DNA of 64,000 nt from Hemileia vastatrix (taxonomy: Eukaryota; Basidiomycota; Pucciniomycetes; Pucciniales; Zaghouaniaceae). Each line of letters begins with the position of its first letter. The first letter of the stretch is position 1. The position numbers and the translations under genes are program-made. Shown piece after piece: positions 11,652 through 20,965 of this stretch. The notes under the pieces are model-generated. The model saw only the letters and a list, made by a program, of their open reading frames with translations, was not told the origin of the DNA and made no database searches. The stretch spans positions 26,086,817-26,150,816 of the forward strand of contig JASXTE010000011.1 of NCBI GenBank assembly GCA_030280995.1, in the 5' to 3' direction.

Positions 11652-12344
11652 ATGTCTTCCAAAGAACTTGTCGCTCCATGTGAACTCTGCGCTCGATACC
11701 AGGTACCTTGTTTAATGTCCAACCCTAATCTTCCTGGCAGAACAGCTTGCGACTTATGCCGTGTGAAAAAAGTCAAATGCAACTGGCCAATAGTTCCTTC
11801 TAAAACAAACGTATATTTAGGACCAGCAGCTCTCCCTGATCCCTCAACTTCTAAAAAGCGATCCAAAATTCCTGTCTTCTTAAAACGAATAAGATCAAAA
11901 ACAGCTTCAAAAGTTCAATCTTCATCAACGGATCCCGGCCTAATTTTGCCTTCACAAGATCCTAATCCTATAACGCCAGTACCCCCAACTAACTTTGCTG
12001 AGACTATGTTTCCTGGCTCTAAATGTAAGACCCTATTTATCTTACTAAAAAAAACTTTTAATCAAAATTGACTAAACCTATGACTTAATAACATATTTGA
12101 ACTTCTAGCTGTCGAAATAACCAACACTGATGATGTTGGTAGAGTGAAGACGGACTATATCAATCATTACCCAAATTTTCATCGCTATCTTTTTCTTGAC
12201 TTTACTAATGAGTTGAAACGAAAAATGCTGGCCTATTTTCAAGAAACTCCAGCTAATAACCATGAAGACCTCATGAAAAGAAGAATTTTAATGCAAAGCT
12301 TTGATAATGATGTTGAACAATTTCAAAAAAATTATCTTTTCTAA
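11652..12344 (+). CDS. Antisense accessory gene: Zn2Cys6 zinc-cluster protein
   Basis: Two exons, 11652-12024 and 12109-12344, joined in frame by removing an 84-bp intron (GTAAGA...TTCTAG, with TTGACTAAAC as a branch-site candidate). Product about 202 aa. Residues 10-43 fit C-x2-C-x6-C-x12-C-x2-C-x6-C exactly, the fungal binuclear zinc-cluster DNA-binding pattern, with basic residues (RVKKVKC) in the second half and a KKRSK/KRIRSK basic patch that could be a nuclear signal. The second exon holds a conserved tail (VKTDYINHYPNFHRYLF, RILMQSFDN). The gene runs opposite to gag-pol. It starts 124 bp inside the 3' LTR behind a CT-rich leader, so the LTR may promote it. A diverged copy at 24709-25385 keeps both exons. 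I infer a transcription factor acting on the element; no function is proven. Confidence 0.75.
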
Positions 12345-12929
12345 CAGTATAACTTGATAAAATTTTGTTTTTGCTTGGTCTTCTTAAACTTTCAACATAA
12401 TTGATGTTTTCTTTCTTCTCTGGCTTGATATAACATAAAATAAAATAATATAAATCTTGTGATGATTCCACTACTGACAGCAAGGTTTGAATCCCTTCAG
12501 ACTCCCATATACCAGTCTTCCTTCTTGTCACAGCATTGAGAGAGTGGATCTTCCTATGAGCGGAATACTCCTGATTCCAACCTCATAGGGCCCCCCACTG
12601 AGCCGAATTCTATGATTCCAATCTCGCCATAAGGTCCTCCAAGCTTCACACCAAAAAAAATGGCCTAACTATGAGGCACTAAAAAAAAAATCATTCCCTA
12701 AAATCCAACTACCATCCTAACTTCTGATTCCTTCATCACAATTTTCAAACTTTGCTATACAGCAAACCCATAAAATACTTTTGCCAGGCTTCCAATAATA
12801 ATATTAACTTTAGACCATGTTAAAGCGCCACAAATTTTACCTAATTAACCATTATGCTTTCTTTAGCATCATCACCACCTAAAGTTTTAACCTCCTAAAG
12901 CTATCAGCACCCAATTCCAGAAATAATTG
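12345..12929 (-). other. 3' noncoding segment with a short duplication
   Basis: No gene is seen on the sense strand. Two related blocks of about 45 bp at 12540-12635 share GATTCCAA and CTCAT/CTGAGC words (plus strand); a similar pair is at 25610-25710 in element 2. The 86-aa minus-strand ORF here overlaps exon 2 of the antisense gene and has no support. Confidence 0.5.
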
Positions 12930-14030
12930 AATAACCAGTTTAGAGTCTTAGTGGACAGTGATAAATTAAAAGATTGAATTGAGTTATCCAAACAAGATTG
13001 ACATTCCAGTTTAAAGTCTTGGTGGACCAAACATATAATCGATTGCCAGTTTATGGTCTTGGTGGACCAAAGATCGTTTAGGTGCATAAATAACTTGAAA
13101 TATTCCTAAGTAAGGCCTAGGCTTGACCAAAGATTGAATAAATTTGATAATCCAGTTTAATGTCATAGTGGACCAAACATTTGATCGACAAGTAATCCAG
13201 TATAAGGCCATAGTGGTCCAACGAATGTTGAATTATCCTGCAGATATTAATTTTCTAGTTTAAAGTCATAGTGGACTAAACAATGAATGAACTACCAGTT
13301 TAAAGTCATGGTGGACCAAACATTTAATCGATAAGAAATCCAGTTTAAGGTCATGGTGGACCCAACAGCTTGATAACAGTCCAGTTTAAGGTCTTGGTGG
13401 ACCTAACATTTGATAACACTCCAGTTTAAGGTCTTGGTGGACCTAACATTTGATTTATATAAAAAAATCCATCTCTGAAAATATCCATAAAATCTTGAAA
13501 ATCCTTGAAATTCAGTTTAAAGTCTTGAAGGACTAACAGCTCCAATATAAAATCTTTAATGAAAGTCTTGAAAATTAGCCAGTTTAAAGTCTTGGAGGAC
13601 TAAACATATAATCGATAAGAAATCCAGTTTAAGGTCATGGTGGACCCAACATTTGATAATAGTCCAGTTTAAGGTCTTGGTGGACCTAACATTTGATAAC
13701 ACTCCAGTTTAAGGTCTTGGTGGACCTAACAAATCCAATAAAAAATTTTAACGATAGTCTTGAAAATTAGCCAGTTTAAAGTCTTGGAGGACTAACAGAT
13801 CCAAAATACGTGTAAAAAAACCTTAAGGAATGTCTTGAACAGTAGCCAGTTTAAAGTCTTGGAGGACTAACAGATCCAAAATACGTGTAAAAAAAAAACC
13901 TTAAAGAACGTCTTGAACAGTAGCCAGTTTAAAGTCTTGGAGGACTAACAGCTCGAAAATACGTGTAAAAAAAACTTAAAGAATGTCTTGAACAGTAGCC
14001 AGTTTAAAGTCTTGGAGGACTAACAGATGT
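12930..14030 (-). repeat. Array of about 19 hairpin-TAAACTGG modules
   Basis: In element sense each module is a short stem, a six-base loop of form CNNNAW, the opposite stem strand and a tail TTAAACTGG. On the plus strand they read CCAGTTTAA-GGTC-TTGGTG-GACC and variants. Copies start near 12937, 13008, 13050, 13152, 13197, 13254, 13300, 13339, 13380, 13420, 13512, 13577, 13624, 13664, 13704, 13770, 13847, 13922 and 13998. Spacing varies (40-75 bp). Stems occur as GGTC/GACC and AGTC/GACT, so pairing is kept while bases change. Confidence 0.85.
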
Positions 14031-14154
14031 CTTGAAGTAAAATCCCATAGGTATTGAGTTCCCCTAGACCCTGTTTCCTGTCTAAACTAAATAAATAAAA
14101 CTAAAAAGAATGAAGACTGAAAAACAAAACTAAGAAATATAATAATAATTTTGA

Positions 14155-14335
14155 TTTAATTAATTATTTTTTATTTTTTTTTTTTTTTAATTTTTTTTAA
14201 TTTTTTTTTAATTACTTTATTTTTATTTATTTATTTTTATTTTATTTTTATTTTATTTTATTATATTATTATTATTTTTTTTTTTTTTTTAATTTTTTTT
14301 TAATTTTTAATTTTAATTTTTTCTTCTTTTTTTTT
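14155..14335. repeat. Poly-T/A low-complexity tract
   Basis: Nearly pure T with A interruptions on the plus strand. The matching tract in element 3 is at 63140-63320, so it belongs to the element. Confidence 0.9.
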
Positions 14336-14465
14336 TAATAAAAGATTTGAGTAAAGATAGTTTTGAAATAAAAGTTAAAATTTAATTTTTAAAGAAAGAT
14401 AAACGAATGTGAAAAGAAAGATAAAAAAAGTAATAATAATAAAAAAATTTCAAAATAAAATTTTT

Positions 14466-14932
14466 AAAAGATGCCCCCCGGCCATTTGATGAGCCGTACC
14501 CTCGACATCATACCCACATCCAAGTGCAACTTGATGTGGTCACACAATTTTAAGAAATTGAAAAGAAAAGAAAATAAATGAAAGTTTTTTAGAAGATAAT
14601 TTTTATAATGATGATCACTGGGTGGGCTCCCTCCAATTTATAAAAATGATTAGAGACCACCAGTGAGCATCACCTTTACAATAATTCATAATATATATTA
14701 AAGAAAAGAAATCACAATCTAACATAAAAAAAATCAAAAACAAAATAAAATAAAAGAATCTTGAATCCGGCGTTGAGAGCAGTGTCTCTTGATTCGTTCC
14801 AGTTTATAGTCTTAGTGGACTTCCTAAAATTAAAAGACAAAGCCAGGATTCAACTAGAAACAGGGAAAATTTTTGAAACGAACATTATGGGGTAATTGTG
14901 TATAGAGCAGCCAGCCCATCAATTACCCCCAC
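14466..14932 (-). other. Conserved structured 3' block of element 1
   Basis: Three inverted-repeat blocks. One (14470-14540) pairs CACATCAAGT with ACTTGGATGTG. One (14608-14672) pairs GATCACTGGGTGG with CCACCAGTGAGCATC. One (14889-14930) pairs GGGGTAATTG with CAATTACCCC around a fixed loop. All three recur in element 3 (62552-63010) and in the far more diverged element 2 (44225-44737), where the third loop is unchanged while its stem has decayed. A hairpin module also sits at about 14798. The role is unknown; RNA packaging, export or 3'-end control are possibilities. Confidence 0.6.
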
Positions 14933-15342
14933 ACTTGCCAATATTTAATTAAGAAGGTTCCCCTGTGAACACTTCTTCCAATAAATTTTAAAATTTTTCC
15001 AACACTATCTTCACCCATATTTTAAGAATTTTGAATTTTGAAAATTTTTAATGAAGGTTTTCTCGCATTTCGTTATGTTTCATCACAGTTTCGTCGCCCA
15101 TATGCAGTGTAATGATAGTAAAGTATTCTTGTTAAAAATAATAAGATAGTTTATACTCGTTGCGGAGGAATCCATAAACTTTCGTAGATATCATTAAAAT
15201 TGTAGTTTATCCTCATTTCGGAGTTCGTCCATATAATTTCATAAATGTCATAGTTTATCCTCATTGCGGAGGAATAAATTTAATAAAAGTCATTAAAATT
15301 GTAGTTTATCCTCATTTCGGAGTTGATAAAATTTAAGAAATT
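14933..15342 (-). other. Segment after pol with hairpin modules
   Basis: Noncoding. At least four GAGG/CCTC-type modules (plus strand GTTTATCCTCATTTCGGAG and relatives) lie between 15150 and 15342, and a fifth overlaps the pol stop at 15350-15372. The same series follows pol in element 3 (62218-62340). Confidence 0.7.
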
Positions 15343-18300
15343 TCATAGTTTATGCTCATTGCGGAGGAAGACTTCGGCACTCCTGGTGCCTCTAGGATAG
15401 AACCTTTTCACTTGATCGGCTGCTACCCTCTTCTTTAATACTACTCCATCCAACTCTTCTAGCACATATGAACCGCCGGAAACTTGCTCCTTGATTTTAT
15501 ACGGTCCATTCCACCTATCTGCAAACATCTTTCCCCATTGACTTTCCAAACTCCAATTATACACCAGGACCATATCACCTGGGTTCAAAGGTTTCCTTAA
15601 TCGATGTGCCAACCGCTCATCCCAATATCTAACTGATTGATTTCGGATCTTCATCATCCATGAATATGCCTTTTCTAAATATTCTTCTTTCTTTTCTAGC
15701 TGCATCATTCTTGCACACAATAATTCTTCAGTAGTTTTGACCGTGTCCCAGTCAACTCCAAGATATGATTCAGCTTCTAAATCAACCGGTAAAACTGCTT
15801 TCTGTCCAAAAACAAGTTCATAAGGTGAAAATCCGGTCCTCCTTTTGGCAGTGATTTGATCAGCAAATAAAACTAAAGGTAAATAGTGCCTCCACTTTTC
15901 GGCACTTGTCCCACACATTTTAACTAAAGCATCCTTAATAACTTGATGCCCTCTTTCAACCATGCCTTCAGCTTCAGGATAATATGGGGTTGCTACCCTA
16001 ACCTTTGATCCAACTTTCAATACGGCCTCTTTAAACTCTGTCCCAAATTCAGGACCTCCATCTACCGTCACCAACTTCATCACCCCATACCTATATACCC
16101 AATTATTCAAAAAAAATTCTGCCACATTTTTGGCAGTTAAATTAATAAGAGGCGCTGCCTCTACCCAACCAGATAAATCATCTCTGGCCACAATTAAATA
16201 TTTATACCGTCCCTCTTTTATATGAACGGCATCTAAACTAACTCTTCCAAAGAGCGTATATTCACCGGTCGCGCGTCCAGGTTCTTTTGGCCTTAAATAA
16301 CTTCGTCTTTGACATTCTTCGCATGACTTAACCCACTGTTTAACAGCCATCTTCATGCCAGGCCACCAAAATCGATCAGAAATTCTTCTAAACGTTTCTC
16401 CAACGCCTCTATGCCCGAGATCTTCATGCAGTGATTTCAAAACTAATTCTTGCCCCTTCTGTTGAGTTATAACTACTTGAGAATTTGGATATCTCCTCCT
16501 CATTAAACGTCGACCAGATAGGTAAAACGTAGATGACTTCCTCTTGATAGCCACCCATTCATCGTCTTCACAATCTTCTGGCCTTTCTAAAATCAACAAA
16601 TATTTGACTAACAAAAAATAAAAACCAGTCTGACCCCAGACTTCATCTTGAAAATCGATTAATATAACATCAATAGGGACTTCTCTATCACCAATATCAC
16701 CTGCACATGAATGAGCCAATAATCGTTGACCCCTAAATAAATCTTTAATCGAGCTATGTCGACGTTTTTCTTCTGAACCTTTGGATCCTTTGAAAACCGT
16801 ATTTGAAAATACCTCTTTCTCTTTATCCACCCTTTTATTTAAATTCTCTAATTCTCCAACATATACACCATTCCTTAATTTACTACTATCCCACACTACC
16901 AATCCATTTTCCTCTACATACACCACATCTTCTCCTACCTCCTCTCTGCCGAATTTATCTACACCTTTTCCAACACCTTTATTAACATAAAAACTATTTT
17001 CCAGTTTATCCTCTTGGTGGAGATCATCTTCACCATAATCTAAACACAATAGTCCTGCCAGTTTAACCTCATGGGGGAGGTATGGAAAGTCTTCAGCTCC
17101 TTTAGTGCTGGCTTTGATAATAGGTATATCTTCATCGAACTCTTCTGAGTCTGAATCTTCTTCAGTGGGTGGTCTCCTTGATAAACCATCTGGCATAGTA
17201 AAAGTTTTGCCAGGCTTATGAACTAAATCAAATGAAAAATGTTGAATAAAAGCTACCCATCTCGTCATGGGTGCGTTCGGTAAACTTGGGGAATTAATCA
17301 TCTGGATTAAAGATTTCGCATCCACTTGCAACTCAAAATGTTGCCCCCACAAAATATGCTGAAGTTTCTTCAGTATTTTCGCCACACCACATAATTCCAA
17401 TTTTGGTTGAGAATATCTTGATTCGACCTCAGTAAATACTACAGATTCATACCTAACTGGCCTGATGTAACCAGCTTTATCCATCTGAGACAAAACCGCC
17501 CCAGCTGCAATCTGACTTGAATCAACTGCTAAATAAATTCTGCCAGCATCTTTTCCATAATCCAACTTGTGCAGGACTAAATCCTTCCCCACAACCTCCT
17601 TCTCACACTCTTCATCCCACTCCCAGTCTGCATCCTTTCTCGTTAACCGTCTCAATGGAGCTGCCAATGAAGAAAAGTCCTTGATAAACATTCTAACATA
17701 TACGCAAACGCCTAAAAACCCTCTAACTTCGGTCGTATTCTTGGGTCTTGGCCAGGACTGAATTTTGTTAACTTTCTTCTTGGACATAATCATACCCTCT
17801 CTACATACCACATGGCCTAATATTTCTAAGGCTGGCACACAACATGAAAATTTTGAACCTGAAATAGTTAAACCAGCCTCTTCAATTCGAAACAAGATTC
17901 TTTCTAAAGTAATTGCAAACTCCCAAATGAATTTGCGTATCCCGGGATTCTCTTCCAACACCTGGTTATCATAGTCGGTTGTTGGTCCCTTAATTCTTCC
18001 ATCATCTATAAAGATTCCAGCATATTGTGGAATTTCATCTTGAAGGATCCAAGCCATCTGAGCTTGATAAACTGCAACCGAATTTGTTGCTCCTTGAGGT
18101 AATCTTGTTAACTGTAAACGTCCAAGTGGTGTATCGAATGTAGTGAGAGGTCTTGAGTCCGGATGTAACTCTCTCTCATCATATCCACCCATAATATCTC
18201 CCAAACCATAACACACTCTCCCTGCAAACGCTTCAACAAACTCCTCAGCACTAGGCGGTATCCCAGCATCCTTTATTGTAACCCTATTTAATTCCCTAAG

Positions 18301-19491
18301 ATCATGAACAACTCTAAGCTTGCCATTCGGTTTCTTGATACAAAATACCGGACTAGAATAACTTGATGTTGATTGCTCATACAGTCCAGTGCGTATCCGT
18401 TCTCTGACAACTTCGATATAAGCTTCTTTCAATGCAGCTGGAATAGGAATCGGTTTCTGCTGCCACGGTTCATGACATACCACAGGAATCTTGTAAGGCT
18501 CCCCATAGGAATGCTTCAACACACCCCTCTCCTCTTCTACAAAAGCAATGGCCTTCTCTCGCTTGACCATCACATCCAACAACAACTTCTTCTCTTCTCC
18601 AGACAACCAACCATCAGGTCCAAAATTAACAACACCCAGTCTCTCAAAAGTGATTCTTGACGTCTCAGAAAATTCAGGCGGATTCTTTACCAAGGGACTT
18701 TCATAAGGATCTCTTGATAACCTTGGTCTTCTCAAAGGTGGATTTAATTCAGCAGGTAGCGGTTCATTAATAGGTCGAACTTTATTTGCTACCTTCTTAT
18801 ATTTGGCTGCGTCCACATCTAAATAAACTTGAGGTAAAAGATTTTCTTTTGTATTGCCATTAAAACTTTCATCAAATGAATCTTCTTCATCGCCAGAATT
18901 GGAATAAGAAAAATTAGAAAAATATTTTATTTCATTTTTAAATTTTACCCTTTTCTCCTTTCCCTCGTCTAATTTATAAACAGATTTTCCAACACCTTTG
19001 CTTCCCTTATCCAACATTAAATCACCTGTAAAGAAAGTTGGCAGTTTAACCTCTTGCTGGAGGACCGGAATTGAATTTTCACAAAAATTATTTTTTTGAG
19101 TTTTAATTATACTGAGATTTTTTATCGTATTTTGATGTGATATTTGCAGTTTACCCTCTTGCTGGAGGTCCAAAATAGAAGGAGATAATTGCAGTTTAAC
19201 CTCTTGCTGGAGGCCATAAAACATACCCTTCCAATTTTTATCCAACCTGATTTGGCCCATTTTTCCTTTTTCACCATTTTTAAATTTAATAGAAAAACCG
19301 GGTAAATCCAATAAACATATAGAAAAGTCCATAACATATTTGCACTCCAAAGTAATATTAACAGAAAATAATTGAGAATCCACTTGAATTATCTCTAAGT
19401 GAGCTGACCTATTGCAATCCGGGATCTCATCCTGAGGAGAGATTACAACATTAGAGTGATCAGCCCCTGCTACCCCAAAAAATGAGGGCAT
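15343..19491 (-). CDS. pol: Pol polyprotein: reverse transcriptase, RNase H, integrase
   Basis: 1382 aa, uninterrupted, ATG at 19491. About residues 1-330 are lineage-specific and contain in-frame hairpin modules read as LQQEVKL. Reverse transcriptase follows: KKPNGKLRVVHDLRELNR near 384, catalytic FIDDG near 496. RNase H starts with AVDSS near 655. Integrase has the zinc motif H-x4-H...C-x2-C near 1020-1057, then catalytic Asp near 1084 (LDAVHI), Asp near 1140 (VDGGPEFG) and Glu near 1175 (EAEGMVE). A GPY/F-type WNGPYKI lies near 1327. No chromodomain or D-T/S-G protease motif is visible. Compared with element 3 it lacks six residues (AFVKLK) between RT and RNase H, which may affect activity. 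It follows gag after a 92-bp gap in which no frameshift site is seen, so its translation mechanism is unclear. Confidence 0.93.
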   Translation of the reverse strand: MPSFFGVAGADHSNVVISPQDEIPDCNRSAHLEIIQVDSQLFSVNITLECKYVMDFSICLLDLPGFSIKFKNGEKGKMGQIRLDKNWKGMFYGLQQEVKLQLSPSILDLQQEGKLQISHQNTIKNLSIIKTQKNNFCENSIPVLQQEVKLPTFFTGDLMLDKGSKGVGKSVYKLDEGKEKRVKFKNEIKYFSNFSYSNSGDEEDSFDESFNGNTKENLLPQVYLDVDAAKYKKVANKVRPINEPLPAELNPPLRRPRLSRDPYESPLVKNPPEFSETSRITFERLGVVNFGPDGWLSGEEKKLLLDVMVKREKAIAFVEEERGVLKHSYGEPYKIPVVCHEPWQQKPIPIPAALKEAYIEVVRERIRTGLYEQSTSSYSSPVFCIKKPNGKLRVVHDLRELNRVTIKDAGIPPSAEEFVEAFAGRVCYGLGDIMGGYDERELHPDSRPLTTFDTPLGRLQLTRLPQGATNSVAVYQAQMAWILQDEIPQYAGIFIDDGRIKGPTTDYDNQVLEENPGIRKFIWEFAITLERILFRIEEAGLTISGSKFSCCVPALEILGHVVCREGMIMSKKKVNKIQSWPRPKNTTEVRGFLGVCVYVRMFIKDFSSLAAPLRRLTRKDADWEWDEECEKEVVGKDLVLHKLDYGKDAGRIYLAVDSSQIAAGAVLSQMDKAGYIRPVRYESVVFTEVESRYSQPKLELCGVAKILKKLQHILWGQHFELQVDAKSLIQMINSPSLPNAPMTRWVAFIQHFSFDLVHKPGKTFTMPDGLSRRPPTEEDSDSEEFDEDIPIIKASTKGAEDFPYLPHEVKLAGLLCLDYGEDDLHQEDKLENSFYVNKGVGKGVDKFGREEVGEDVVYVEENGLVVWDSSKLRNGVYVGELENLNKRVDKEKEVFSNTVFKGSKGSEEKRRHSSIKDLFRGQRLLAHSCAGDIGDREVPIDVILIDFQDEVWGQTGFYFLLVKYLLILERPEDCEDDEWVAIKRKSSTFYLSGRRLMRRRYPNSQVVITQQKGQELVLKSLHEDLGHRGVGETFRRISDRFWWPGMKMAVKQWVKSCEECQRRSYLRPKEPGRATGEYTLFGRVSLDAVHIKEGRYKYLIVARDDLSGWVEAAPLINLTAKNVAEFFLNNWVYRYGVMKLVTVDGGPEFGTEFKEAVLKVGSKVRVATPYYPEAEGMVERGHQVIKDALVKMCGTSAEKWRHYLPLVLFADQITAKRRTGFSPYELVFGQKAVLPVDLEAESYLGVDWDTVKTTEELLCARMMQLEKKEEYLEKAYSWMMKIRNQSVRYWDERLAHRLRKPLNPGDMVLVYNWSLESQWGKMFADRWNGPYKIKEQVSGGSYVLEELDGVVLKKRVAADQVKRFYPRGTRSAEVFLRNEHKL

Positions 19492-19583
19492 TCATAATAA
19501 TTTGAATCCTGAATAAATTGAAGACATAACGATAAAAGAAAATTTCAGCCCAGTTTAGGTAGTTTATCCTCATTTCGGAGGAA

Positions 19584-20789
19584 TTAAATTCTTGATATCC
19601 CCTGGAGATAATCCAAAATTTTGCCCCAAGGGCTTATCCACCGATTCCATAAAACCCAAAAATAAACCCCCATAATTTGTCCTACCATTGGACATAAAAA
19701 ATAAACAGCCCTTTTCCAAAACATGAGTGCATCCAATTTATGCACTCTATTATCAAATGCCACTACACTCTTTATTAGTGCAGGGAAAACCATATCCTCC
19801 ATAAAAATCTCTTCCTGAGATTGAAACAAATCCACCATACATTTACCAGATTCATAAACCATATCCACATCTGAATTGCAGACAGTCTCCGCTTTTGAAG
19901 ACAAAACCTGAGGTAAATATTCCTCTAAATCAAATTCCAAATTATCCAAAACAAAATTATCCCCATCATCCAAAATTTTGTCATTAATGACAACAATATC
20001 TTCATCTTCAAAAATCTCTTCTTTCCAAACAGAAGAGTCAACAAAAATAATATCTTCAGGCTGGACGAAATCTTCAGGAATGGCTGAATCCAAAATTTCA
20101 TCAGAAACTAGTTCTTTTAAACCATCCTCTTCTATCTCTTGAGCGACCTCAGTGTCTTCTCCAGAGTCCAAATCAACAGAGTTATGAGTATCCAGATGTT
20201 CCAAAATAACCTTCTTTAGCACCTCCATACCAGGAATCCTAGTTTCTCCATCGGGAAGATCCTTCATTAAATTCGCATTAATAAGCACCATCAAAACATC
20301 TTTCTTAACCTTTTCCCCCATAGCATCCCAAAAAATATACTTTGATGCATTATCATGAAATAAAATTTCATACTCCAACAAATAATCCAGAACCACCTGA
20401 AATTCAACCATAAACTGATGATACTGATGCAGAGATGTTACACCACCTTTTGATTCCCATTTCCTAGCTATATCCTTTAGATCCTCCAATGAATAAACTT
20501 TTGGCCACCTTTTTCCCATTTCCATCTTGAGCTTTCTCCAATCTTGATCTTTATAACCATCCATAGAAATAACCTCCTTTTCCACCTCTCTGTCCAAAAT
20601 AAAGAACCTAATCTGCTTCACCATATCCAAAGGTAAAGCACCATCAATCGCAGATGCAGTTTCATACCTATGTAAAAATCCTTCTAAATCATCTTCAGAA
20701 AACTTGGGCCCAACCCAAGATACAATCCTTACTGATGCCTTAACAGGTACACCAGCAGCCAACACAGCAGTTCCACTAGTAGAAGACAT
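19584..20789 (-). CDS. gag: Gag-like capsid protein with acidic, hydrophobic tail
   Basis: 401 aa from the ATG at 20789 (MSSTSG...), preferred because the same ATG is kept in element 3. About residues 1-200 align with the family B Gag (QIRFFILDREVEKEVISM, KWESKGG, LMKDLPDGE), the capsid region. Residues 200-330 are strongly acidic. Residues about 350-385 are hydrophobic and aromatic (FWKRAVYFLCPMVGQIMGVYF) and could be a membrane segment. No CCHC zinc knuckle is present, whereas family B Gag has one. A hairpin module abuts the stop codon (about 19563-19586). Two leader hairpins precede the ATG. It presumably builds the virus-like particle. Confidence 0.85.
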   Translation of the reverse strand: MSSTSGTAVLAAGVPVKASVRIVSWVGPKFSEDDLEGFLHRYETASAIDGALPLDMVKQIRFFILDREVEKEVISMDGYKDQDWRKLKMEMGKRWPKVYSLEDLKDIARKWESKGGVTSLHQYHQFMVEFQVVLDYLLEYEILFHDNASKYIFWDAMGEKVKKDVLMVLINANLMKDLPDGETRIPGMEVLKKVILEHLDTHNSVDLDSGEDTEVAQEIEEDGLKELVSDEILDSAIPEDFVQPEDIIFVDSSVWKEEIFEDEDIVVINDKILDDGDNFVLDNLEFDLEEYLPQVLSSKAETVCNSDVDMVYESGKCMVDLFQSQEEIFMEDMVFPALIKSVVAFDNRVHKLDALMFWKRAVYFLCPMVGQIMGVYFWVLWNRWISPWGKILDYLQGISRI

Positions 20790-20828
20790 CCCAAAACATA
20801 AGAAAAGCGTTAACAACCGTTAAAATAA

Positions 20829-20895
20829 CAAGCCTCTTGCAGGCCATTAACAAAAATCCAATTAGAGTTCCAGAAAATAAGCCTCTTGCAGGCTA
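20829..20895 (-). promoter_or_regulatory. Paired leader hairpins upstream of gag
   Basis: In sense, AGCCT-GCAAG-AGGCT and GGCCT-GCAAG-AGGCT occur about 50 bp apart between the PBS and the gag ATG. The same pair is at 56408-56472 in element 3, and a decayed pair (GCCTGCAAGAGGC, GCCTGAAAGAGGC) is at 53600-53655 in element 4. Position and pairing suggest an RNA packaging or dimerisation signal; this is inference. Confidence 0.5.
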
Positions 20896-20946
20896 ATAAC
20901 GTTCTTGATCCAAGTAAGTCTTTTAAAGAAAGCTAGAGAAATCGAA

Positions 20947-20963
20947 CCCCACATTGGGCGCCA
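20947..20963 (-). promoter_or_regulatory. Primer-binding site of element 1
   Basis: In sense, TGGCGCCCAATGTGGGG starts two bases after the 5' LTR. Starting with TGG, it is complementary to a tRNA 3' end (...CCA). The tRNA cannot be named without the host tRNA set. Confidence 0.85.
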
Positions 20964-20965
20964 AC

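Noticed and set aside
12930..14030. CRISPR-like array of repeats and spacers
   Set aside because: Repeat spacing varies, repeats covary in sequence, the context is a eukaryotic retrotransposon, and there are no cas genes.
16781..18660. Plus-strand ORFs opposite pol (and their mirror set at 58907-60804)
   Set aside because: They are antisense shadows of the intact pol frame; both elements show the same shadows because the DNA is nearly identical.
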